Source: a virus. Taken from it: a DNA stretch of 64,000 nucleotides. The position numbers and the translations under genes were made by a program. The notes under the pieces are model-generated. The model saw only the letters and a program-made list of their open reading frames with translations. It did no database searches and was not told the DNA's origin. This document shows, piece after piece, positions 17,501-25,949 of the stretch (the first letter of the stretch is position 1; every line of letters begins with the position of its first letter). Where the stretch lies: positions 62,001 to 126,000 of the IMG/VR virus record IMGVR_UViG_3300007513_000004; one strand, written 5' to 3'.

Positions 17501-18514
17501 CTAGATATAATCTTGCAAATCTTCATAGCCTTGACCATAGCGTTTTTCCTCAAGCCTTTCTAGATCACCAGAGGTTCCTACTGGCTCTTCTTTTTCATAA
17601 GAGGAGGTATCGCCGTATAAGGGCACCTCTTCTGGAACGGAAAAGCTTTCGTCTTCAAAAAGCTGTCTTTGATCATCTGGAATAGAGTCTAAAAACTCTT
17701 CCCACTCTTCATAGATAGTGCTCATTGAACCACTTAAGTTTGGAAGGTCTGTTTTTATTTTATTTAATAAATCTTCAAACTCCAAATCTTCTAATGACTC
17801 AAGATTTGGTTCCCGGTACTCAACCCATTCAGAAAACTTTTTAGCGATTTCATCCCTTACCTCTAATACCTCACCTCTTCCTGGACGCTCTGTTTGACGA
17901 TTTAAATCTTCATTTTGATAATCCTGCAAAGAAATAAGATTATTATCAAAATCATGATGGCCTTCGGGAGTTAATCCCGATGCTGCCCACAAAACCTCTG
18001 AAGCTTCATCCATATTTAAGTCCTCCAAAGAAGCTAATCCGTCATCCATTAATTGCGCAAATTGCTTTTCTAGATCGGAAAAACCAAGCTCAAAGATAGA
18101 CTCTCTAAAGTCTGTATCGTAATTCCAATCAACAAAGTTTTCAGAATATTCTTCGGCAAGAGTGTTTAAAGCCTCTCTTTTTAGCTTTTCTTTTAATTCA
18201 TTTCCATCATCTAAGATTGAAATATTTGCTAGCTTTAGAACTTCATAGCTTTCTTTTCTAAAATTATTCTTTTTAAGAAAAGAACTAAGCTTTGTCAACC
18301 TAGCCTTTGGGCAGGAAGCTTCATTAACTCTTACTTCAAGATTGGGAGCCTCTTCATCTTTTAAGTCAAACTTGTCGGTTATATCCCTTGCCTCATCTTC
18401 TACAAAGTCTTCTAAAAAATCCTCTGCAAAATCCTCTGCAAAATCCTCCAAGTTATCTTCTAGTGCATTAATTTTTTCTAATTTATCATACATTTTGCAC
18501 TCATATTGCACCAT
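17501..18514 (-). CDS. Very acidic protein with internal tag (337 aa)
   Basis: The N-terminal 60 residues are an acidic run with short repeats (EDFAEDFAEDFLEDFVED). A tag copy follows at residues 72-99 (LTKLSSFLKKNNFRKESYEV). The rest is Glu/Asp/Leu-rich and probably mostly helical. No catalytic motif is seen. The start overlaps the previous stop (TAATG); an alternative ATG at 18493 would remove seven residues. It is the third in a run of acidic tagged genes (19725 to 17501), which suggests a scaffold-like set. Confidence 0.7.
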   Translation of the reverse strand: MVQYECKMYDKLEKINALEDNLEDFAEDFAEDFLEDFVEDEARDITDKFDLKDEEAPNLEVRVNEASCPKARLTKLSSFLKKNNFRKESYEVLKLANISILDDGNELKEKLKREALNTLAEEYSENFVDWNYDTDFRESIFELGFSDLEKQFAQLMDDGLASLEDLNMDEASEVLWAASGLTPEGHHDFDNNLISLQDYQNEDLNRQTERPGRGEVLEVRDEIAKKFSEWVEYREPNLESLEDLEFEDLLNKIKTDLPNLSGSMSTIYEEWEEFLDSIPDDQRQLFEDESFSVPEEVPLYGDTSSYEKEEPVGTSGDLERLEEKRYGQGYEDLQDYI

Positions 18515-19167
18515 TAATCGTCTAAAAGATCTTCAAATCGATTTACATATTTGTAAGAAGCATTTACGGTTAATTCTCCAGAAGTATTTCCTATATTTTC
18601 CAATGTTTGCGTTACGTTTACTCCGCCTCGGCCACTATATCGTCCGCCAACATCCTCTGGGTCTTCTGGATCCTCAGGGTCTAGAGGTTCGGGATCAGGG
18701 CATGGTGGGCAAGGGCCAGAATGATCTAGGTTGTTCACAAGAGCCTTTAGGCTGTCTAGCCCTTGATGCATAGAGAGAAGATTTGATGTAACTTTTTCAT
18801 GAATTTCTTCATCTTCAATTACCGGCTGCGGACCTGCCATGCCAACAAGGGGCGGCTCAGCAGCGGCACCCGGCCGATGCAGTGCCTGAAAAACCACCTC
18901 TCCCAAATCATCTATATCTTGTATGGCTGCCAATATAGCTGCAATATCACTAGTTGTTTCTGAAGATGTTCCACCTTTATCCGTTAAATCATCTGGCTCC
19001 GTACCTGAGTCTGGCTCCGTACCTGAGTCTGGCTCATCTGGAAATATTTTAGTCTCCTCACCTTCTGCTGTTTTGCTTATAATCATATCCACAGTATTTG
19101 CCTCTGCAGTCATGCCTGCTCTGTCAAGTTTATCTGCCAACCATATTAATTCTATTTTTGCATTCAT
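18514..19167 (-). CDS. Tagged acidic protein with Pro/Glu-rich linker (217 aa)
   Basis: The N-terminal tag at residues 3-33 is a good copy (IELIWLADKLDRAGMTAEAN). A low-complexity linker with the repeat DSGTEPDSGTEP follows, then a helical segment, then PCPPCPDPEPLDPEDPEDPEDV, where a CPPC pair sits in an acidic Pro run. The C-terminus, beginning GGRYSGRGGVNVTQTLENIG, looks beta-rich. No function is recognised. Confidence 0.7.
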   Translation of the reverse strand: MNAKIELIWLADKLDRAGMTAEANTVDMIISKTAEGEETKIFPDEPDSGTEPDSGTEPDDLTDKGGTSSETTSDIAAILAAIQDIDDLGEVVFQALHRPGAAAEPPLVGMAGPQPVIEDEEIHEKVTSNLLSMHQGLDSLKALVNNLDHSGPCPPCPDPEPLDPEDPEDPEDVGGRYSGRGGVNVTQTLENIGNTSGELTVNASYKYVNRFEDLLDD

Positions 19168-19188
19168 AATATTAATCCCTATATTGTT

Positions 19189-19725
19189 TTAATCTTTTTT
19201 ATTATCAACATGATCAGAGATAGCCTCTACATGCATGCCTAAAAATCCAAAATCATCTGAAAGATCAGAATCTAATTTTTGCGAAAGAACCCCAGCCTTA
19301 TATGCTATATTATGCGAAAGCTCAAGAGCTTTTTTCAACTCATCTTGTGTTGCAGATTTTTCTTTAAGAATTTCCTTTTCCAAACCAAGTAGTTCATCAG
19401 TTTCCCCAAGAGCCTCCAAGGCTATATCTATAGAGTCCTCATCTACTCCGTCATTCTTTACTTCTTCTCTAAGCATTTTAAAAGCCTTAACCGCTCCAGG
19501 ACATATGTCAAAATGCTCCGTACTTTCTCCATTAAACTCTACTTGCTCGTCTTCTTCTGGAGCATCTTCTTCTGGAGCATCTTCCTCTGGAGCGTCCCCA
19601 CTTACGCCTTCCAGGCCATTAACCAACTTTGTTAATGTAGCCATAATATCATCAACCTTTCCAGCTTCTTTGATCAAGCCTCTTTGGTCTAATTCATTTG
19701 CTAAATTTATAAGTTTTTCTAACAT
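19189..19725 (-). CDS. Tagged acidic helical protein (178 aa)
   Basis: The tag at residues 2-32 is near the consensus (LEKLINLANELDQRGLIKEA). A repeat linker (three units of APEED) follows, then a helical domain of about 110 residues with many Glu and Asp. No family is recognised. It starts the run of three acidic tagged genes. Confidence 0.7.
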   Translation of the reverse strand: MLEKLINLANELDQRGLIKEAGKVDDIMATLTKLVNGLEGVSGDAPEEDAPEEDAPEEDEQVEFNGESTEHFDICPGAVKAFKMLREEVKNDGVDEDSIDIALEALGETDELLGLEKEILKEKSATQDELKKALELSHNIAYKAGVLSQKLDSDLSDDFGFLGMHVEAISDHVDNKKD

Positions 19726-19764
19726 AATTAAAGTCTCTATTTTCTATAAAAATTATTAGTATTT

Positions 19765-20553
19765 TTAGTCTAATGCTATTACAGAATTTCTTGCTGCTTC
19801 CCAATCTATTTTAGACGAAGGTAAAACCCAAACCATATCCTCCATTAATACCGGACCTTCTCTAAAACTACCAACACTTATGGCGAATAATATACCTGTC
19901 AAGTTTCCATGTTTATCAAACACGCAAGATCCAGATGATCCCATCCATGCTGCTGCATGCATTATAAGGTTATCTCCTTCGGTTCCGGCCATATATCCTC
20001 GGATTGTTGTCAAGCTATGTTGAGCTGGATATCCAGAAAATACCAATTCAGATCCAACTCTATCTTCTATATCATATCTCGGAAGTTTAAGCTTTAAAGG
20101 TTTAATTTTTTTAAACTCTGGAATCAATATTATTGCAAAATCCCTCTGTGAATCCTTATGCACCAAGACCCCAAGCCTGGCATTATTCCATTGATCAGTA
20201 ACCAGATAAATACCACTATCATCAGTTAGATGTGCTGCAGTAAAAACCACATGATGCCCTTCAAACAAGAAGTATGCTCCAGACCCATGACCCCCGCTTT
20301 GTGTTGAAACTTTCACAGAAGCATTCCTGGTTGCGACTTCTATTCTTGACATAGATGCCAATTCTATTTCAAAATCTTTTTTTACATTTTCACTTAGGCT
20401 TGGGCTTGTACTTGCGCTTGTGTCTTCGCCCGTGGTCGCAACAGGCTCTTCGCTTGATCCAGCTTCTTGTGCAATACCATTTGTTTGGTTTGCAGGAATT
20501 AGCAAAAGGGCCAATATTAACGGAAAAAGAAATAGGTATGCTTTGTGCTTCAT
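19765..20553 (-). CDS. Secreted trypsin-like serine protease
   Basis: A signal peptide (residues 1 to about 29, ending NGIAQEAG) is followed by a Ser/Thr/Glu-rich linker. The protease domain starts at about 85. The triad is visible: H108 in VVFTAAHLTD, D138 in SQRDFAIILI and S207 in MGSSGSCVFD. The Leu-rich ELVFSGYPA strand also fits the S1/HtrA-like fold. A strong AGGAGG site lies 8 nt before the ATG. It would work in the periplasm or outside. It is one of two trypsin-like proteases here (the other is at 62369) and heads a block of envelope proteins. Confidence 0.85.
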   Translation of the reverse strand: MKHKAYLFLFPLILALLLIPANQTNGIAQEAGSSEEPVATTGEDTSASTSPSLSENVKKDFEIELASMSRIEVATRNASVKVSTQSGGHGSGAYFLFEGHHVVFTAAHLTDDSGIYLVTDQWNNARLGVLVHKDSQRDFAIILIPEFKKIKPLKLKLPRYDIEDRVGSELVFSGYPAQHSLTTIRGYMAGTEGDNLIMHAAAWMGSSGSCVFDKHGNLTGILFAISVGSFREGPVLMEDMVWVLPSSKIDWEAARNSVIALD

Positions 20554-20591
20554 TCGGCTTTCCTCCTGTTTATAGGAAAATTATTAGCCGA

Positions 20592-21092
20592 TTATAGATT
20601 TAGCAACAAAAAGCACACAATAGAGTTGTTTATAACGTGAGCTAATATAGATGGAAATATTGAATCTGACCGAAGTCTAAGCCATCCAATGTATATTCCT
20701 ATTGGAAAAACACCAACAATATGTTCTGGATCTACATGGGCAAATGCAAACAAAATGCTTGTTAAAAAGAAAGCATAAGTTTCATCGGAAAATTTCTTTA
20801 AAAGCTTCCAAAAAATTCCTCTGAAAAAAAGCTCTTCTAAAATTGGAGTTATAATGCATACTGATAATAATATTAAATAGAAGTCATAAGTCTGAGGGCC
20901 CATGATCACCTCATACCAAGGCTGCAGTCCGTCTGGGACTTCCTTTACAGACTCATCAATCAAGGGGCTTCTGAACCACATTGGAACCATTGCCATCAAT
21001 ATTGTTCCGAAGATAGCCCACAAATAATCGCTAACCTCACCGGCCCTTAAAGCAAATGTATCTTTTAGGTATTTTTTTACAGCCTTAATCAT
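20592..21092 (-). CDS. CPBP-family intramembrane glutamic protease
   Basis: The 166-residue membrane protein has the three CPBP (CAAX protease and bacteriocin-processing) motifs: EELFFRG with E86 and E87, the His in FAFAHVDPEH (H119), and HVINN with H152. Four to five hydrophobic helices are visible. The family cleaves near membranes and often confers bacteriocin immunity or processes membrane proteins. In a phage it could modify the host membrane, or mature the lipoproteins and mini membrane proteins encoded nearby. Confidence 0.85.
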   Translation of the reverse strand: MIKAVKKYLKDTFALRAGEVSDYLWAIFGTILMAMVPMWFRSPLIDESVKEVPDGLQPWYEVIMGPQTYDFYLILLSVCIITPILEELFFRGIFWKLLKKFSDETYAFFLTSILFAFAHVDPEHIVGVFPIGIYIGWLRLRSDSIFPSILAHVINNSIVCFLLLNL

Positions 21093-21126
21093 AGCTATAA
21101 AAATTATACCAAATATTTATATTATT

Positions 21127-21453
21127 TTAAAATACTTTTAGAATCCACAAAATAGCGCCCATCATAAATTGAGCAGCTATAAATACGCCAATAGCTTTTG
21201 TCTTAAAAGAATTAAGATCATCCACCTTTGCAATAAGCTCTTTTAATTGAGTTGGAGAAGACACGTCGTCCATCTTTTCTTTCCAGGCTCTTAATTCGTC
21301 AATGCGATCTTCTTTTACTTTTATCTCAATTATCTCTTGCTTTAATTCTTGTATTTGTGTGTTTAGATTGTCAAGGCTATCAGCAAGCGACTCAAGTTCT
21401 TTGAGCACAAGCTTAGAATATTCATTCCAACCATTTTGATGATTATCCGCCAT
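21127..21453 (-). CDS. Coiled-coil protein with C-terminal membrane anchor
   Basis: I prefer ATG 21453 (MADNHQNG) to an in-frame TTG at 21462. Residues about 12-75 form a heptad-rich coiled coil (LESLADSLDNLNTQIQELKQ), and the C-terminus is a hydrophobic helix (GVFIAAQFMMGAILWILKVF). The layout recalls tail-anchored phage membrane proteins such as spanin- or holin-associated factors, without a specific match. It overlaps the upstream coiled-coil gene by 11 bp. Confidence 0.6.
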   Translation of the reverse strand: MADNHQNGWNEYSKLVLKELESLADSLDNLNTQIQELKQEIIEIKVKEDRIDELRAWKEKMDDVSSPTQLKELIAKVDDLNSFKTKAIGVFIAAQFMMGAILWILKVF

Positions 21454-21718
21454 CTTCAACAACCTTCTTGCATCCTCTTTCCGAAACTAAGCTGGATATT
21501 CCATTCAATCTTTCAATAACTGTATTGATATTATTTTGATTTTCCCTATTTTCTACTGAGATTTCGCCAAGGGCATCTTTCGCCTCCTGAATATTTAACA
21601 ATATATCCCACAGCGTTGAGGCGTTAATTTTTAATTGTTCGTCGCGATCTTCTAAATCATCGCATAAAGCTTTAAGCTTATTTAAATTTTCTCTACAGGC
21701 TTTCATTACGTTCTCCAA
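21443..21718 (-). CDS. Coiled-coil protein (91 aa)
   Basis: The protein is helical throughout, with Leu/Ile heptads and no membrane segment. Its 3' end overlaps the tail-anchored coiled-coil gene by 11 bp, so the two may form a hetero-oligomer. No family recognised. Confidence 0.55.
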   Translation of the reverse strand: MENVMKACRENLNKLKALCDDLEDRDEQLKINASTLWDILLNIQEAKDALGEISVENRENQNNINTVIERLNGISSLVSERGCKKVVEDGG

Positions 21719-21813
21719 ATAATAATTATAAATAAATTAACTTTTAAGAACTTAACAAATACTAACACTTTATGTCTAAATAATTAGCATGTAATAAAAA
21801 TATGTGATATTTA

Positions 21814-22275
21814 TTATACAGAAATATATCCAAAGCCTTTAACTACACAAAGCCTGTCATCATATGAGCATTTTGGTATTTCTAATTCTAAATATAAATT
21901 TTCCCAAACTACATTCAGACAGGTCTCTGTTTCCCACCCCCACTCTAGGTCATCCTCCTCTGCATTTGAGCAAAGTAATTCGTTCTCAGTTGCACGAGCG
22001 GCCATGGCATCTTTGATGAGATGACCTGTGTTTAATTCTAAATTTGCTCCACATAGAAATAATGTTGTGTCATAATATGGATCATCTTGAAAATAATAAA
22101 GCTTTATATGTCCCGTTAATGGGTCTGTTGCGACATCCTCTTCGCACAAGGTAATTGTCTCGCCCCATCTAGCGCATGAAAGTTCAAAGTCACCCTCTTT
22201 TTCTTTAAAAAGTTCTGAGCAACCAGTTGTTAAAATTAATAATAAACTTAAAAAAATTCCTTTTGCATTTAACAA
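21814..22275 (-). CDS. Small Cys-rich lipoprotein (153 aa)
   Basis: A type II signal peptide with TTGC (C19) is followed by an acidic domain with eight or so cysteines in pairs (LSCARWG, TLCEED, FLCGAN, LLCSNAEE, TCLNVV, KCSYDDRLC), probably held by disulfides outside the cytoplasm. It directly abuts the TlpA-like lipoprotein gene upstream, a candidate oxidant for it. No family recognised. Confidence 0.65.
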   Translation of the reverse strand: MLNAKGIFLSLLLILTTGCSELFKEKEGDFELSCARWGETITLCEEDVATDPLTGHIKLYYFQDDPYYDTTLFLCGANLELNTGHLIKDAMAARATENELLCSNAEEDDLEWGWETETCLNVVWENLYLELEIPKCSYDDRLCVVKGFGYISV

Positions 22276-22872
22276 TTATTCTCCCATGGTGTCTTGAATC
22301 AACATATCAATATAAGAAGAGCTATATCCCCGCATACTTGTATTTAAAACCATTTCATCTGTAATGAAATAAAAGGTCGGCCAACTTGTGATGTTCCATC
22401 CGGATGTTGAACTGTAATCAATTATCGAACGATCACCCGCAAGAACCGGCTCTGAAATACCATAATCATCTGCCCAACCTTTACAGTCATCAACCGTAGG
22501 GGCAGTACCTTGGGGTGTTTCAATTAAGACCGTTAGATATGAAAGATTTTCATACGCATCTGCAACAGCTTGAACCTCAGAAGCCGCACTATTGCAAGGG
22601 CCGCACCACATTACGCTAAAATCCAAAACTATAGTATCTCCATAAAAATCATACAAAGATACGTCATTACCATTTTGATCTGTTAAAGTGAAATTGCATG
22701 GATGATCTCCCATGTTTTGCGAACAAGTCTCCCATGTCGCAAAAGAATATTCTTCACTACCATTTTCACCGTTATTTGCTGTATCATTTTCGCTTTCAAT
22801 ATTTTGCGTGCAAGCAGAACATGCCGTAAGCATTACTGAAATAAAAAATAAACATATTTTTTTACCAAACAT
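22276..22872 (-). CDS. Thioredoxin-fold (TlpA-like) lipoprotein
   Basis: A lipobox LTAC (C18) is followed by a short linker and a TlpA/peroxiredoxin-like domain. It has HPCNFTLTDQNGNDVSLYD, then VLDFSVMWCGPCNSAASEV with C90 and C93 (WCGPC, the classical thioredoxin active site), and TSWPTFYFI with the cis-Pro. It is a clear paralogue of the lipoprotein at 11724-12476 but lacks the Asp-rich linker. It would reduce or oxidise disulfides outside the cytoplasm, perhaps in the Cys-rich lipoprotein whose gene follows it immediately. An AGGGAG site precedes the ATG. Confidence 0.85.
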   Translation of the reverse strand: MFGKKICLFFISVMLTACSACTQNIESENDTANNGENGSEEYSFATWETCSQNMGDHPCNFTLTDQNGNDVSLYDFYGDTIVLDFSVMWCGPCNSAASEVQAVADAYENLSYLTVLIETPQGTAPTVDDCKGWADDYGISEPVLAGDRSIIDYSSTSGWNITSWPTFYFITDEMVLNTSMRGYSSSYIDMLIQDTMGE

Positions 22873-22897
22873 TTTAACTCCCTATGTTTGTTGCTGT

Positions 22898-24517
22898 TTA
22901 TTGAGATCCATCTTCATTTGGTTCTTCACTACAGTCTGCCCAAACTGCATATGAAATATCTATCAAACTTCCATCTGCTGGCGCTATAGTGAATGTTACA
23001 GAGTTTGAAGAGCTACTGTATGTCCAATCTGTACTGATAGAACTGTCAACCAACACTTCTATGGTATCTTCTATTGGATCGCCAGAAAGAGGAAAATCCA
23101 TTAATGCCATCGACTCTCTAGCAAGAGTGTCCATCTGGGTTCCCCAATCAGATGCGCAAATAGACATAAAGGTTCCGCCTAGATCATTTACCACATCATA
23201 GTATCCGTCTCCAAATTGTGCTCCACCATTTGTTGAGCACCCGCTCGGATAATCTCCAGCGACAGCATGAGCTGCAACCATTGAGCTTGAAGATTTAAGA
23301 CTTGCAAGATGACTGCTTACTTCGGACGGAGTTACATAGGCGCTAGACCCATCTGGCTCGTCAGACACATATATAACAGCCAGCTTTGCATCTGATCTTA
23401 AAAACGCACTTCCAATACCGGCATCTGCTCCGGGTTGGGTTGCAAGGTATGAATAATAAAGGCCCTTCTCCATCGCACTACCTGTAGTTCCAATGCTATC
23501 AACAATATCTCCAACCTCTGTAATCGGATCTGGAGAGGATGCAGTTACAATGGTTCCGTTTACAAAGTTTTCATCATCTGTTGTGATAAATGCAATTTGA
23601 TAGTCAACACCAGCAGAGGAAAATACTGCTATAAATGAGTCAAAATTATTTTTAAAATTAAGCTGATTGGACCACATAGATCCTGAATTATCTATAACAA
23701 ATAGAATATCAGTGATTGCCATACCATCTTGTTCGAAGTTATCAATAACATAACTTTCATAGTCGCCTAGCCCATCTTGGTCTGAGGTTACAATCGGATT
23801 CAAGGGATCACTAGACGTAACCTCTATATAGGCTGAGTCATCATATATGTCTAGGGGCGTATATGAAACGTCCAAACTAATTGTTTCTCCCGGAGTCATC
23901 GTCCAAGGCAGGGGTCCATATTCTATTTCATATTCTCCAAGATCAAAGTCAACAGGAAGGGTTGCAAAATATTCTACGTCACTAATCTCCAATGAAACAT
24001 TTCCAACATTTCCTATAACGACCTCAAGTGTATCATCACACCCTAAATATACAGATCCAAAGTCATAATACTCTGGACTTATCTCTATGACCGGAGCATC
24101 GCCCGAGCCTCCGATTGGAACCCATGTATCTGGTTCGTCTTCATCATTAGATAATATGCTGACAATATCACTATTTGTTTCGTATGTATCCGGATTATAT
24201 GTAACGGCAAGATCTGTTGACTCCCAAGGCTCTAACGACGAAACCGATAGAGCACTTAGAGCAAAGGTCGAATCTCCATTCACAAGAGATACTCCATCCA
24301 AAGTTAAGGTGTCACTACCAATGTTTGATATGCTTATAATGATCTGATCACCATAGCCATTGGCGTCTATTGCTCCAAACGCATGCTCCACTGGAGTTAC
24401 ATCTATCTCCGGAGCTAACACTGGCGGTTCGGTTTCTTCTGGTATCACTGATAACTTATAATCGCTACACCCAGTAAAAAATATTAAACACAAACTCGCT
24501 ATAACTAACCTAAACAT
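22898..24517 (-). CDS. Lipoprotein with ASH-like repeats and a von Willebrand A domain
   Basis: The lipobox is FTGC (C17). Residues about 36-135 and 142-240 are two beta-sandwich repeats of the ASPM-SPD2-Hydin (choice-of-anchor D) type: IDVTPVEHAFGAIDANG and ISPEYYDFGSVYLGC, each followed by SNIG or GNVG turns. The vWA domain starts at about 265 with the MIDAS sequence DNSGSM (D276, S278, S280), and a later GST..EKG loop follows. Such lipoproteins are surface or periplasmic adhesion-like proteins in Myxococcota and relatives. It neighbours a second vWA lipoprotein, 8 bp away. This is an envelope protein of probable host ancestry. Confidence 0.85.
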   Translation of the reverse strand: MFRLVIASLCLIFFTGCSDYKLSVIPEETEPPVLAPEIDVTPVEHAFGAIDANGYGDQIIISISNIGSDTLTLDGVSLVNGDSTFALSALSVSSLEPWESTDLAVTYNPDTYETNSDIVSILSNDEDEPDTWVPIGGSGDAPVIEISPEYYDFGSVYLGCDDTLEVVIGNVGNVSLEISDVEYFATLPVDFDLGEYEIEYGPLPWTMTPGETISLDVSYTPLDIYDDSAYIEVTSSDPLNPIVTSDQDGLGDYESYVIDNFEQDGMAITDILFVIDNSGSMWSNQLNFKNNFDSFIAVFSSAGVDYQIAFITTDDENFVNGTIVTASSPDPITEVGDIVDSIGTTGSAMEKGLYYSYLATQPGADAGIGSAFLRSDAKLAVIYVSDEPDGSSAYVTPSEVSSHLASLKSSSSMVAAHAVAGDYPSGCSTNGGAQFGDGYYDVVNDLGGTFMSICASDWGTQMDTLARESMALMDFPLSGDPIEDTIEVLVDSSISTDWTYSSSSNSVTFTIAPADGSLIDISYAVWADCSEEPNEDGSQ

Positions 24518-24525
24518 TTTTTCTC

Positions 24526-25398
24526 CTAAGCATACACTTGATATCCAACCTCCACCAGAGTTCCATAATCTGGCAGAAAGTCAAGCTTAACCGTGTTTGT
24601 CTCCTCAATATATTTCCAACCACTTGTAACTTGACCATCTATATAAACTATTAATGAATCTAAAATGGGCGTTTCTTCACTAAGGATTATATAATCTCTT
24701 ATCTCTGTTAAGTATGAAGATTCTGAAAGCCACATAGACCAATCTTCTTCGCAAATATCTATAGAATTTTTTCCATAAAGAGATGAAAGCTCTTCATATT
24801 TATATCCCACATCATATACGTATCCGCAGCTGCTGTCTTCAACCTGAATAATTGTAACAACATCGTGCCTAACTTCATAAAACTCCTGTTGGAGCCATTC
24901 TTGAAAAACCGCAGCTGTGATGCCGCTTTGTTCATCTTCGTCGGAAATCAAAAATAAAAGAAAATCTGCTTCAGGGCGAGAAAACTCCATACCCTCTTCT
25001 GATGTCATAAACGAATATGTTGCAGCAAAACCCTCTTCATACCCGGCGGATGAAAGCAGGTATGGGGCCATCAACATGTCTATTGTTGTTGAGGACGAAT
25101 CATACGGACCAACATAACTTAGGTTGGTCGGATCCATTGTTATATATCCAAACTGATAATCTAAAGTGAGGCCTTCAATATCAGAGCGCAAAAGCTCCAT
25201 TCCGCCAGCTACTGCATCAAAGTTGTCATTCATTGAGCCGGAGGTGTCCAGCGATATTAAAACGTCTAGCTCCTCTACTGGATCTGCCTGTATGAATGAA
25301 TCTACAATTACACGAGTTTCTCTTTGTTCTACAATTGAAATGTCACTTTGACATCCCCCGACCAGCAACGCAAATAATGCTATGTAGAAAAACTTCAC
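24526..25398 (-). CDS. Lipoprotein with von Willebrand A domain
   Basis: The lipobox is VGGC (C16). The vWA domain begins directly with LDVLISLDTSGSMND (D51, S53, S55 of the MIDAS), and an Asp-rich strand follows (LLFLISDEDEQSG). The C-terminal 80 residues form a small beta domain ending VEVGYQVYA that parallels the end of its neighbour (DISYAVWAD), so the two are related by duplication with the ASH repeats lost or gained. It is exported and lipid-anchored; its partner is unknown. Confidence 0.85.
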   Translation of the reverse strand: MKFFYIALFALLVGGCQSDISIVEQRETRVIVDSFIQADPVEELDVLISLDTSGSMNDNFDAVAGGMELLRSDIEGLTLDYQFGYITMDPTNLSYVGPYDSSSTTIDMLMAPYLLSSAGYEEGFAATYSFMTSEEGMEFSRPEADFLLFLISDEDEQSGITAAVFQEWLQQEFYEVRHDVVTIIQVEDSSCGYVYDVGYKYEELSSLYGKNSIDICEEDWSMWLSESSYLTEIRDYIILSEETPILDSLIVYIDGQVTSGWKYIEETNTVKLDFLPDYGTLVEVGYQVYA

Positions 25399-25553
25399 TT
25401 AAACCCACCAATAAACTTAATAGTACCTATATAAGCATTGAATATTAATTGTTTTTTACATGTGGTTTAAGTATAACATTGGTTTTGATATGTCGTGTCT
25501 GAGAACAGCATTTGGGCATTATATATTATCTCTTTGATAATCAATAACAAATA
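25399..25553. other. Largest intergenic gap (155 bp)
   Basis: This AT-rich gap lies between two minus-strand genes. It holds a small perfect stem (ATTATC at 25525-25530 with GATAAT at 25536-25541), a weak candidate terminator for the repeat-protein gene. On minus it also holds CTTATATAGG (about 25427-25436), which recurs on plus before the gene at 62369. No ORF or RNA gene is seen. Confidence 0.4.
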
Positions 25554-25934
25554 TTATTTATTCTTTTTTCGTCTTTTTCTGCGTTTTCTTCTTCTATATT
25601 GAACAACGTCTATACCCTTTGCCATTATATCATCAAAAAGATGTCCTTGAAAATCTGTATCATATACCAGAAGTCCTTGTTTGTGAATTCTGCTTATTCC
25701 CTCATCTTGTACTAGTATTGTCAATATCTCCGCAATAGATGCAGAGCTTTGAACCTCAGCAGATTCGGCAAGAACCGTGAGAATCTCTGCAACGGATGCA
25801 GAGCTTTGAACCTCAGCAGATTCGGCAAGAACCGTGAGAATCTCTGCAACGGATGCAGAGCTTTGAACCTCAGTAGCTTGAGATACTACTGTTAATACTT
25901 CTGCAATAGCAGAAGAACTGTATATCTGCCCCAA
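25554..25934 (-). CDS. Repeat protein with poly-basic tail (126 aa)
   Basis: Most of the protein is four units of a 19-residue amphipathic repeat (SSASVAEILTVLAESAEVQ), two of them identical at DNA level. The tail is RRRKRRKRRKKNK. The repeat pattern recalls fibrous or membrane-active elements; the tail could bind nucleic acid or lipid. It lies 15 bp after the LamG-like virion gene. No known family. Confidence 0.6.
   Translation of the reverse strand: MGQIYSSSAIAEVLTVVSQATEVQSSASVAEILTVLAESAEVQSSASVAEILTVLAESAEVQSSASIAEILTILVQDEGISRIHKQGLLVYDTDFQGHLFDDIMAKGIDVVQYRRRKRRKRRKKNK
25690..25880. repeat. 57-bp tandem repeat
   Basis: Two identical 57-bp units occupy 25741-25797 and 25798-25854. They are flanked by diverged copies on both sides (from about 25690 and from 25855). 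They encode the 19-aa repeat of the protein above. Identity of the central pair implies recent expansion. Confidence 0.85.
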
Positions 25935-25949
25935 CTTGACCTCCCATTA

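Noticed and set aside
25690-25880. Possible CRISPR array (regular 57-bp units)
   Set aside because: Units are directly adjacent without variable spacers, lie within an open reading frame, and encode a 19-aa repeat.
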